DNA of 64,000 bases from Hymenoscyphus infarciens (Eukaryota > Ascomycota > Leotiomycetes > Helotiales > Helotiaceae): positions 1 through 64,000 of the forward strand of contig LLCB01000146.1 of NCBI GenBank assembly GCA_001414345.1, given 5' to 3'. Shown one piece after another: positions 34,416 through 45,302 of this stretch. The position numbers and the translations under genes were made by a program. Within the stretch, counting starts at the first letter, position 1. Every line of letters starts with the position of its first letter. Under the pieces are notes generated by a model, which was not told where the DNA came from, made no database searches, and was given only the letters and a program-made list of their open reading frames with translations.

Positions 34416-35112
34416 TTATTTTTTTGAATTCAGGTCTTCTTTCGGTGCTTTATACCATTAGGATGAATTTAGTTCCAATCACTCTCTTGTACCATTTTCC
34501 CTCTGTTGCTCAACATCTTTTGCCATGAGTTTTTGTCCCTGGTGTACCTGGTGGTTTCTCGGGAGCCGAATTTTCTACCAATTTGTCTGCAACCAACCTC
34601 CTGTTTTCGATTCCCACCCACGGAGTGGATTTCTCCTTACTTTTGGATACGGAATAGATCAAGGCACCAAATCCAGCCTGTGTTCTTCGGGCAAGTATAT
34701 TCAACGATTGTATTTTGCTAGAGTGGGATAATTGAGTCCAGCCTAGTTGGTATTCAGGCAATCTACACCCATGAAGCAAGTGCCGAGGTGAGGTAGCATT
34801 TGTCAACAGTCACATGGATTAAACCCCTGATTTTACCGGATAACACTTCAATTATCCTTGAAAAACACAGATTGCTACCTTCCAAATATCCTGAGGAACT
34901 TGATATGAAAAATAATGAGGCATCGAGACTGGTGGAAAAAGTACTAGGTTGCGATTTCGGGTAAAGAGACTCTCGAAAGCAATGAGGTCTCGCTATCTAG
35001 CTTCACGGTATATAGCTCGATGCTCTGTACTTCCGAATCGAATTTCCTCCCTATATGTGTTCATCATTCCTATATTTGTATGCAATTTTGTGGAATATAA
35101 ATCGCCAGCATC
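34416..35112. other. Intergenic, no gene seen
   Basis: This holds the 3' region of the flavin monooxygenase and the promoter of the next secreted-protein gene. Open frames are short and overlapping. Confidence 0.5.
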
Positions 35113-35992
35113 ATGCATATCGTTCATTTTAGCTGCGCCCTTTCGGCTTTTAGTCTGCATTTTGTCAATGCTCAGTCATGGTAAATAAACTCTTCTTTTG
35201 ATGCGCTTCCTGCTTGGAAATCAGGTATTTTAACAGTACTCAGGAACTTCCTCAGATACTATACGCCTTCCAATTCCGTTGGATTCACATCGGTATATCC
35301 CCAACAAGGAATTAGATTTCCAAACTAAGAACCCCCTAGCTGTCTGGCGACTTGAGAGTGCCTGCGACCCCAAATCCCAATCAAGGAACACCATACCTAT
35401 GGCCAGGACTACAAGACATCAAAACAACAGGAGTCTTCCAATCCGTCCTAGACGGCCGAAACACCAATCCAAACTACATCGCCGGCCAGTGGTACATGGC
35501 AAACGGATGGTGCTGCGCCAATCCCAATCTCCCATGGGGACCAGGCGGATTTCATGCTGTAAAGGGAGATACCATACACTTCACCTACAATCGTTCTTCA
35601 ACAACCCCCAATTGGGACACCACCTTGGTACTCAACAACCAGCCCTCCACAAAAGTCCTCGACTCGTTCCCTCTCGCCTATAAATCTTTCAATCAGGTTT
35701 TATTCGCCATTGAACTCTACGATCAAGCATGGAATTTCGGGAGCGTGATTTTCAAAAACATTGTGATTACGACGAACGGCACAGACACTGCTTGGTGTAC
35801 AAAGTGAGTAGTTCGAGTATATTTCTATTTGGGCTCTTATGTTCGGTGAACTCTAATTCGTTCGTCAGCGCTCCGGAAAATTATAATTCAGCAACGAACT
35901 ATACCATTGGACGTGTGACGGCACAGGTGAATCAGAAGGACAAGACAATGGCCTGTTTTATTGATTCGGTGAATCTTTGGGGGCCAAAGTGA
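35113..35992 (+). CDS. Secreted protein of unknown function, 234 aa, four exons
   Basis: Exons are 35113-35180, 35244-35292, 35340-35803 and 35869-35992, with introns of 63, 47 and 65 nt, all GT-AG and frame-consistent. The first exon encodes a signal peptide (MHIVHFSCALSAFSLHFVNAQ). The mature protein begins SWNFLRYYTPSNSVGFTS and has LWPGLQDIKTTGVFQSVLDG, WYMANGWCCANPNLPWGPGGF, GDTIHFTY and WDTTLVLNN segments. This pattern recurs in fungal extracellular proteins and suggests a beta-sandwich fold, but I cannot name a domain. Sequons (NRSS, NGTD, NYTI) suggest N-glycosylation. Long open frames in other phases here are shadows. It lies just outside the presumed cluster. Confidence 0.8.
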
Positions 35993-37082
35993 AAGGGGAC
36001 GAGTTGGAGATAGCCTTGTTTATTTGATTTTGAGCCTCACTTCTGGCAAAATAAGCCGGGCTAGGCTAGTTTCATGCTGGGTTAAGGTACATTATAATTC
36101 AATTCAAGAACTGCCTAGAACACACCGTTGCTCCGGTGCTCCCTGTCCTTTACTTGTGAGATTCCATCCTTGCTCGCCAGTTTATAAGCGAGTTGTGTTT
36201 TAACACCTTTTTCAGTACTACACCGCAAGCGAGAGGCGACCAAGAAAGTGGGTGAGGATTTCAATATTTGTCTACTCTTTGCAAAATATCAGACGGGCCT
36301 TGATTCACTACTTCTATTCTTTGATTTGTAGAAGACCTAGTCCTTGTTCGTGTTTATGCGAGCAGAACTGGGGCGATTGACTCAATTGTTCTCCGTGTTA
36401 CTGAGAAACCCCCGTAAAAACAAGAACTCCGGGGAATAACTCGCTTTTCCTAAAGAATATAGTAAAATGTTGGTTTGTGTATATTTTCCAGGTATACCCT
36501 GGACGACAATATGATCTCTTACTTGTGGAAGATACTAGCGAAGTGCGGTCTAGCGGCTTTTTAGAAACCTTTTACCGGATCTATCCCATAGCATTGGAGT
36601 TTTGCGGAAGATACGTGCGTTCTACTTGAATGGTACTAGTAGAGCATCATGCTTTTGCTTCTTATAGTAGACAAGATGATAGCATGAAGTAAGATTTCCC
36701 GCAAAATTTTCCGTCAAACCATAGTAGTGGAATTGTAATCAGTAAAAGAAGTCGGTATTACTCTGCAAATACCCCATTTGAGATGGGCCATTTCAACTTA
36801 CCCGAGTCTTTCTTATTCTCCTAGAGCAAGTAAAAGTTGGTGTCGGCACAAAAAATGTCCAATTTTCAAACAACTATGTGTTGTGGGCAAAAACACCTTT
36901 CCTGGGTCCCAAGTGATATATCCCATGTCCAGAGATTTCAACGCGCGATCAAGTTCGTAGAAATCTCACCAGAATAGGAATAGCTTGGTCTAGATGTTAT
37001 AGACATGAGTTTGTTTCTCGATCTTCTGACTTTACAGCTGAAAGAGCAACGATAAAAAGCGGGATGGGGATATAGAGTTCCT
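35993..37082. other. Intergenic, no gene seen
   Basis: Composition is normal and open frames are very short. It may contain further decayed parts of the HET-type relic that follows, but none could be recognised. Confidence 0.4.
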
Positions 37083-37430
37083 TCGGACCTTTTTGATAGC
37101 ATGCATGAGTTAATTTACAAGAAGTCGATCGACCCAAGGGACAAAATATTTACTCTAATAGGCCTGGCCGATGAGCATTCAAGAAATTTTAAAATTCCCC
37201 GATTACACGAGAAAGGCGGAAGAGTCTTTTCAGTCTTTGAAGAAACACTTACGCCAATCTGATCCTGATGGATATTCAAGAGCCCAGGAAAATGCTGTAC
37301 GGCCTTATTCTCGACTTACAAGAAATGCACAGCCTTATGTAGAATTGTTCTCTTATTCCGAAGCTAGTACGTATAAAGGTTGTGCTATAATCTTACATAT
37401 GTCGGAGCCACTGTTTTTTCAAGATGAGTG
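37083..37430 (+). pseudogene. Relic of a HET (heterokaryon incompatibility) domain gene
   Basis: One frame reads ELIYKKSIDPRDKIFTLIGL then ADEHSRNFK (about 37107-37190). This is close to the HET signature in which DPRDKVFALLGLA precedes PDY. The expected continuation PDYTRKAEESFQSL is present immediately after, but in another frame (+1) from about 37199, running to a stop at 37429-37431. A one-base insertion (or equivalent) near 37190-37199 therefore breaks the gene. The N-terminal HET motifs (such as the WIDALCINQ block) are not visible upstream, so only a fragment survives. Confidence 0.55.
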
Positions 37431-40400
37431 ATCGGCTTGAGTTTGCACTGATTGCTGGTTCTTGCAGCTCGTACACAATCGATTGGAGAAAATCGAAACT
37501 TTTGACTATGAACTTATGAAGCGTTTTTGGGTTCAAACTTCCAGCTATTTTTCAACTTAACAGTAGAGTCACTGGTAGTTGTAGTTGTAGTTGTAGTTGT
37601 ACGTGGTGGTTATTTGCTTTTTTTACTTCCGAGACCAACTCGCACAATATAAGGTGATTCTTCGAGACTATCTAACATAATATTTCCACTAACCACTACG
37701 AATGGCTACTGGTGGGTCTTTGATCTGACTCAAACCATAATCCAGCACATGCTGTATTTTTGCTCCACTCCAAAATCGGCAGGTCTTAACCAGAGTGGCA
37801 AAGCTATCTGATAACCGTCTTACACTCGCGATTTGCCACTTCTCCCTTGGTAGCCACTACTAACACAATCGAAGAAAATAGGCGAAAATAAGAAATAGAC
37901 GAGCTCCCGCTGAAAACAAAATATCCTCTTTTCTCACCCTGTGCCCCTTCTCCCCTATTCAATTAGAACATATCTCCTTCACTGATGATTTTCCATACAA
38001 CTTAAACGAGAACGAACACCACCCCTCAGATGTTCAGCCTCAACGTCGCCCACCAACTCCTCCCAACGGCCAAGCTCGAAAAAAAGCAGACACTTCGAAT
38101 CAGGGTGGCGAAACATTTTACTTCTTGCCCGCTCCCGCCCGCCCGCGTGCCCGTACCATGGAACTCGCTATCTCGTTCTCTGCGACCACACACATCCAAC
38201 CATTCCCATTACCATACCATAGGACGCACGGCATAATCTCGCATTCGTTCGTCTCCAAATGCACGTCGTCCGTCCTAACTTCTGGTTGGGAGGGAGGGTA
38301 CTGTGCCTTCCCAGGTCAGCGGCTAGGCTTGTAAATAATGCAGCTTCTATACCCCCCTTCTTCTCTATGGGTGTGTGGAGACCATCTGTCGTTGGAAGAT
38401 CTAAAGTGGAAACGATGGAGAGTAAAAAAATTGCCATTTACCCCCGCTCCGGTACGGAGGAGAGATAAATGAAATAACAATCTGTATGTACAAGTCAAAA
38501 ACTCCTTTGGCTCTTCGCATCATGCACTGCATGCCCCTGTTGATATACAATGCCCGCCTATCTGAGCAAAATGTGCCACGCCCAAAACCGCTCCCAGCCA
38601 CATACATGACCCTAAGGCATGAACGGGCATGTATGTATATGTACATAAGAAATCCCACATCATCGCTCCCAGCTGGCGGGCGAAGGATGTATCATATCGG
38701 TGCATGTCCACCGCCTAACCAACCATTTGCAAAAGGAGGACCAACATGCCGCGAATAGCCTCTTCCTCGTGCAATGCGCCGCGTGTTTACATGAAAACAA
38801 CACACATACACACACACAAAATGTTTGAAGGAAAACGATCCTATGACCAACCCCACAAATTTGGGAAACGCCGGGCTTGCTTCCCAATGGAACTCATGGA
38901 AGGTTATTCCTGCTCGTGGAGGCCATGTGCTTAAGGATTACAATGCTTCTCCATGTGTCAAGTCAAGGAAGACGCTCCCTCAACAACGTTTCCGATGAAA
39001 GCGAGTTGAATCCTCTTCGCGCGTTTAGCATCCGCAGTACAATACCACCTCCCAACACGTTGTATCCCAGCCCTAATAATCACTTTGACTTGGGATGTGG
39101 AAGTGGAAGGACGCATCATGATTCATCACGTCCCTCTCCGTACATACATGCCAGCTTTCTTTCTTATAGCCTGTCCAGACCATGTGGTGTAGTGTTGTAG
39201 CTCTCGACCCGATTAGAAGAGACGAAGGGAATACGAAGTACGAAGCAAAATAGGCACACGCCGCCGAATTTATCCACCACTTAGAGTGCGTCCCACACTT
39301 GAACCTCATCGCCTTGCGTCATCCTGAAGCTACTCTAGGTAAGGAAAGATGGACAGGGGTTATATAAAACACCAAACTAAGTCAAGAAACAAACGTGAAA
39401 AGCTCACGTGTAACATAATCTTACATTCCATCTCTACGTTCTTGTCTTCAGAACCATGCCCCATCACTCGACTCAAAGTTAATCCTCATCCCGGCCTAGA
39501 CCAGCCGAGCCAGCCTAAATTAACAACACACCGCAACTGTGCCGTAGACTCGCATAGTTGGATTCCTGTACGCTTGCTTGTCGCGTGGCAGTGGGATGCA
39601 CATGTAACATGTAACCAAACCACATTTAACCCATGCATGCTGATGGAAAAATGGAAAAAATATTCAGCAGCAGAATATCAATTCTCCATACCCCTCCCCT
39701 GTACTTCCCAATGTAGGATTACCAACCCTCCCCTCCACTCGGTAGAGGTCCCATGCTCTCTAAACAGCCACCTCACCAAGCGGTACAGTACGGAAAAGTA
39801 CTGAAAGCCTGAGATTCCAGATCGTGACACCAGGAAAAAAGCGCCTTAGCGTTTTGGCCATGCGCTGTCAAGGATTCATTAAGTACCACCCACCCAATTA
39901 TGCATGATATTCGGATCTGGAAGCCGGCAATTCAAAGTTGTCCCGTAAAAGATCCTTCTGTGAGAAACCCATATGGTCCAGCTACTTCTAGAAAAAGGAG
40001 GTGGGGTGCCACGATCCTAGAGGAAGTCATTTCGATACCGAGTCACCAAACGGGTATAAGATCCGAATCCTGTATGAGAAGGAAAGCTGGGTCGCAGATC
40101 TATCCGTAAAGATGCCGATGTACAAGGAGACGTATATCTTCGGAATCATATTTAAGAGAGAGGGTTCGGCAGTGTCCTTCCACGAGAAACGCCACGGTGT
40201 ACAGGTGTTTTCATGAATGTTACCCTCCCCCGACCACCTAAAACTCAGCTCAAAGTAATTTTGTTGGTTTTTGGCAAAGATTGGTGAAATGTGCGTATAG
40301 AATGTATCGTTCTGCAACCCTTCGGCATTTAGCCACGTGCTTTCCAGGGTTCAGATTCCCGCCAACGATGCGCGTGGAAGGGTGGCCGGCGATCTCAAAG

Positions 40401-42353
40401 GTAAAGATACTACTTATGATTGCAACCTCGCCATCCGACCGAGCAATTCTTCCACCATCCAAAATATTATGATTGGAGGTAACCCTTCGGATGACGGAGG
40501 TGTGTCAAGGGAGCGACGGGAGGATCATATTTATCCAGGCGCGCCTTTCGTTTCAGCAGCTTATAGCCGGTAAGAACTGGACATCCATTGCAGCCAAACC
40601 CATTTTCAAAACCCAAAGAACTCCCCTTGTTGGTTTTAAATTATTTTTGCCCATCTGTAAGTGTCCATTTGCAGAAGGTTGGTCCCGCATAAGAACCTTC
40701 CTCTCGTTAAGAAGAGCCAAAGGCGGCAGTGTAATTTTTGTCCAGGAATAGCTTCATCCTCGATGAGCAACCATGTGGCGCACATGTACAACAATGAGCC
40801 GCCCATTATCAAACAGAACTGGAGTGAGAGAGCATGCTTAATCAAGCCCTTGTCAGCGCTGAGAGAAAATCGTCGGTTGCAACATCAGAGTAGCATCGAT
40901 CTGCAGAAAATGTGTCTGTTCAGCTTGTCCTCGAGCGTTGATTATGAATTATGACAATGTGATCTGCAGCAAACGAATCAGCGACTCTGAAATAATGTTC
41001 AAGGGTGCCTCCGAAGAATTATGGGAAAGCTGCATTTCAACGATGGAAAAGTTCATTCACCAACCTCGAACCTGCTCTATCATTCGTCCTCTCCACAGCG
41101 ACAGTTGTACGTACCACCCATTTGCTTTCATAAATGCTCAAGTTATAACTACCGGGTATTCTCTTCCCGTGGTTGCAGCCGGAGGCTTGCTTAAGGGAAA
41201 TTTCGCCATCGTGAGGTGAAGCGCTGGGATCTACTCTCCGAATCGACGAATGATGCCGCGATAATAAATATCAAACAACTTCCAATCATGCTCACCGCGG
41301 AAAGGAGAAGGGGCTGAAGCAGGGTATACTCGTGGGAAGAATAGCTTCCTTCCCTCAAACAGATATTTCCATGTTACGCACCTGGTGCAAGTTGTAAGCT
41401 GCAAGCTGTGAGCTCCCCCAACCTCCAGCCTTTACGATCCTCCCGCAGCCCTACTATCATCGCGGGGTCGAATAAGTGAACGAGGCCCCCCACCCAGTAA
41501 ATGCAAGATTGTTGACGTCTTCGGGTGAAGCGCTAAGGTGTGTTATTCTCCGAATCCCACCAAACACCAATGGAGACATCAGCTCGCCACAAAACTCAGC
41601 TTATACTGAAACTAGGGAAAGAGCCTCACAATAGGTAAGGACTTCCGAATCATGAGAAATCAAAATTCTCTCCAGCAAATGGATGACTGCCTAGTTCTAA
41701 CCCTTTTTTTCAGGGCTGACCTGCCTCGGCATGCCCGGGAAATACTCGTGGTGCAGTTCCAAGACGTTGTGATATTAGAATATGATCGAGGTTAGGAAAA
41801 CAGAGTGAACAACACATGGCACAGTGAAATTATACGACCCGTGTGGACTTCCATCGCAGTGTCTCCAAATGCTCAACTTCCGAGCCGCAAAACAGGCAGT
41901 TTTAGCACTTCTAAGCCGAAGCCTTGCTGCTGGTGACAACTCATAACAATGCCCCACATTGTGAGCAGTATCGGTGGCCATTTTTGAGCTCCGTCCGTTG
42001 GTCGGCCAAATCTGTGCCAGAAATAGTACCGTCCTGTCCATTCGAGGAGAAGAATAATCGGCATTCAATTCCGAACTTGCTTGCTTGGAGCTTCTCGGAA
42101 GTTCGTCGAGTCAAGAGGTGTAAGTGTAGGGGTTATGCGACATTGCTAGATGGATTTTTCAGCTGTCCCTCCACACCATTTCCTGAATGATAATCCTCTC
42201 CGCACACCGCTTCAGAATTTCAAAATACCTTCCACACCAAAAAAATCCGGCTTCTGTCTTCGGCGTGTCGATCCAAAAATAGTGATGGAACGAATAGGCG
42301 AGCATAGACCCATTGTTAAACCAACAAATCCTTCTCGTGATTATCCAAATCCT
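37431..42353. other. Long gene-poor stretch, nothing convincing seen
   Basis: About 4.9 kb of normal composition. The largest open frame (39349-39804, 151 codons) has the character of random sequence. Simple repeats occur: GTAGTT (37574-37600) and a CA-rich run (38801-38820). No tRNA, rRNA or transposon ends were recognised. The 3' UTR of the WD40 gene lies at the right end. Confidence 0.4.
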
Positions 42354-43456
42354 TCATCCAGGCCCAAATACAGTAACCACTCCATCGGTGCCACCACAAC
42401 ACCACTGATCTCCTCGACTTTCCTCTTTCCAAGCAACACAACTAACAACATTTTGCCTCTCCTTGACTTTTCCATCTCTTCCAATCTTCTTTTTGGCCTC
42501 AACCTTACTCCCCTCGATTTTGATCCTCTCAATCACCTCTCCACTCAGAGTATCCCAAACAACCACTTCCCCATCCTCCCCCTGAACATTTTCATTCCCG
42601 CATAACACCCACCTCTCATTTCCCCCAAACGCGCTCCGCATTCGAAATTCTCCGTTCTTGAACCTTTCATCCCTATAACCCTTCAATAATGCCCCAGAAT
42701 CTCGATCCATGAGACGTATACAGTCGTCCAGACCTCCAACAAGAAGTCCCTTGCCATCTCTCGTCCTTGCAAGACTCGTAACACTTGTTCCCACGACATC
42801 AGTTTCCACCTTCCCCATCCTGACATCATAAACCCTCACTCTCCCATCAACGCACCCCGTACAAATCTCCCACTCCTTTTGGCCATTTCCCCCAGCCAAA
42901 ACACAAGAAACACTATCCCCGGCATCTTCTAGAACCATGATAGGTTTAGTACTGTTACCTTTGAGATCCCAAATCCTCACGGAAGTGTCAAACCCCCCAG
43001 AAACCAATAGCGAGTCGCCAACTCCGGCATATGTCACACAATTGATCCGCGCCGTGTGTCCATGATACCCACCTAGTCTGCGTATCGTTTTGGCCGTCGT
43101 TACATCCCAAAGAAAGACATTTCGATCCCCTCCTACACTGGCAAAAGATGCATTGTCCTTCGCGACACTGATATCGAGGACTTCGTAACCATGAGCCGAA
43201 TATGTTTGGATGAGCTGTGTGGCTTTGGGAGGTACGAGAGGATCGGGATTTGGAGGGGCTGCTGGCCGAGAAGGGTTGTAGAGTCTGACTGTTTTGTCCG
43301 CAGAGCCGGTGAGGATGTATGTTGATGGTGAGCTGGAATATGATATGGCATGGACAGGACCTAAGGTACTTGTTAATATATACTTGGAGAGCCGCAGGCA
43401 AAGGACGTACCAATTGATCCGTAGAGTTGGGCAACGACCTTTTTAGGAAACTCCAT
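42354..43456 (-). CDS. WD40-repeat protein, WDR83/MORG1-like, 350 aa
   Basis: Exon 1 is 43456-43411 and exon 2 is 43360-42354; the 50-nt intron has GTACGT, ATTAAC and TTAG, and phase 1 gives GSIGPVHAIS across the junction. A beta-propeller of WD repeats is evident: ILTGSADKTVRLYNP, SFASVGGDRNVFLWDV, LLVSGGFDTSVRIWDL, CTGCVDGRVRVYDV, LLVGGLDDCIRLMD and EDGEVVVWDT. The length and the order of repeats (with AHGYEVLDISV and GHTARINCVTYAG) match the WDR83/MORG1 family, a scaffold linked to MAPK signalling and to the spliceosome in animals. A Pro-rich insert (RPAAPPNPDPLVPP) interrupts the first two repeats. The role in fungi is inferred from the family. Confidence 0.85.
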
Positions 43457-45302
43457 CTTTGTTCTATCTTTGTATCATCTCTGACGAGGATTCATCTGGT
43501 TGACCGCGTTAAAGTCCTTTTCGGTGTTCAAAGCTGTTCCTGTCGTCTAGAAATTATTTGTCGTCTGAAGCTCTGCCCCACCGATTCTCATATTATCAGC
43601 CTCGTGTGGCGGTGCATGTTAGAAGTTGCGGCCTTAAAAGGAAGGCACAAAGTAGCAACCAATCATAAATTGGCTGTCCCCCTTTGACTCGCTTCCTAAC
43701 GAGACTCCTTGAAATTCCATCATCAATCATGGGCATATCCAGTCCTGAATTGAAAGTTGAGAATTAGACCCGGAGTCATGTGTCCAGTCTCTCCCTGCAA
43801 AACAAAGCCCCTCACTCGATTCTTTAAACCCTAGATCCCACCACGATCCTCATCCCTACAAGCCCCATTGCCGGGAACTTCAAAGTTCGAGAAAATTCCC
43901 TTGCTGCAACTAAAAAAAAGCAAATCTGGAACTCAATCAAAGCTCAAACCCAAAATCCAGAAGCACTTTCGGCATATCCTGACAAGCCACAAAGAACCCA
44001 AACGTATCGCCACGCTCTAAGGCAACCTTGGAAATCTCCGAATTGTCCACACCGCATCGCCTCGCATCGCATCACATCACGTCTCAACTCTTGGATGACG
44101 CCGCGCTAACACAAATCAACCTTCAACTGTAATGAACCAAGATCTCGGTACTTTATTCCCTTCAAAGGATGGTTTTGGTACTTAAGAAGACCAAAACCAT
44201 CCCTACTCAAGACTTGAAGTACGAGCCCGCCACCCCACTATCGTCATTACCAGCGCTACCTCTCAATACCGAAAACTAACCACTCACTCCCATACCAACC
44301 AACCATCAATCAATACCGCACTCACTCTGCCGCAAGCGAAAGCAAAAAACCACCCTAAAACAGCTCTCCACTCCGCGGCATCTAAAAGTCCCGCACACTT
44401 ACGTCCGTAGCCTGAAAGGAAATTCTCAGCTACCTAGCTACAGTACCTAGCACAACAACACTTACGTAGTCCCGTCCCCTCTTCCCATAAAAAAACACAC
44501 CACTACTGCAAGCTTGCAACCCAACAGCCACCACTACTGCACAACCAAATTAGCAACCTGCATCCCCAAACCTTCCCAAAGACTAAGCAAAGAAGAAGAA
44601 AAAAGCCCACTCCACAAAAACCAACAGCCGTGTTTTACCAATGATTTACGGACTACACACTATCCCATCTTCCTTAGTGCCCCTCCCCTCCCCTCCCCTC
44701 CCCGAACCCGTCCCTAATCCCACTCTAAGATCTCACACCCGCTTTTTGAAACCCAAACCCAAACCCAAAAACATTAACTCCGTGGCTTCCAGCCTTCTCA
44801 TCCACCGAGCCTCCCACACCATCTTGACGACGGGCGTCTAGATCTCCCCCCTAAGCCTGCCCCCAAGGCTCCCCCTTCTGACACCCATGGATGGTGCTTC
44901 TGACTCGCACTCCACACCCCAATCGCCTATCATGAATCACAGCCGACCACGCCGCTTGCCAACACCCGAAGACGCACATCACAATATTGGAAGGCACAAG
45001 ATGAGAGGCACAAGGCAAAGCAACTCGAATGTTTCTTTTCTTTCTCTTTTCCCCTTATGTAAGTGGTGAGTATATATAAATATGTAATGTCAAGATATTG
45101 TATACAACAAAAGAAGTAAGATAATATACAGTTCAAAAATCCCAAGTGTAGTGTCAAAAAACAAAGACGACCTTGCGTCCCAAGATAAATGTTCCCCCAA
45201 CGCCCACGCTATAAAAAAACAAAAAGACTCCCCCATGAGGAGTGAAAGCGCTCATAATCATTAAAAAAAAAAGCAAAAGAGGTGTCTCCAATCCCACTCC
45301 CC
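43457..45302. other. Intergenic, no gene seen; one perfect hairpin
   Basis: This holds the promoter of the WD40 gene and the 3' region of the transcription-factor gene. It contains a 13-bp perfect inverted repeat (44167-44202), a CCCCT repeat (about 44680-44702) and CCCAAA repeats (about 44750-44770). No coding frame of substance. Confidence 0.5.
44167..44202. repeat. 13-bp perfect inverted repeat (hairpin)
   Basis: GGATGGTTTTGGT (44167-44179) is matched by ACCAAAACCATCC (44190-44202) with a 10-nt loop. The flanks continue with weak complementarity (CTCGGTACTT against AAGTACGAG). Confidence 0.6.

Noticed and set aside
35279..35683. 134-codon open frame across the secreted-protein gene
   Set aside because: Shadow in another phase of the four-exon gene, crossing an intron.
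39349..39804. 151-codon open frame on the plus strand
   Set aside because: Residue use looks random, there are no splice partners or motifs, and it has normal intergenic surroundings.
40335..40370. GGGTTCAGATTCCC, like a tRNA T-arm
   Set aside because: The loop is 8 nt and no acceptor, D or anticodon stem can be paired around it.
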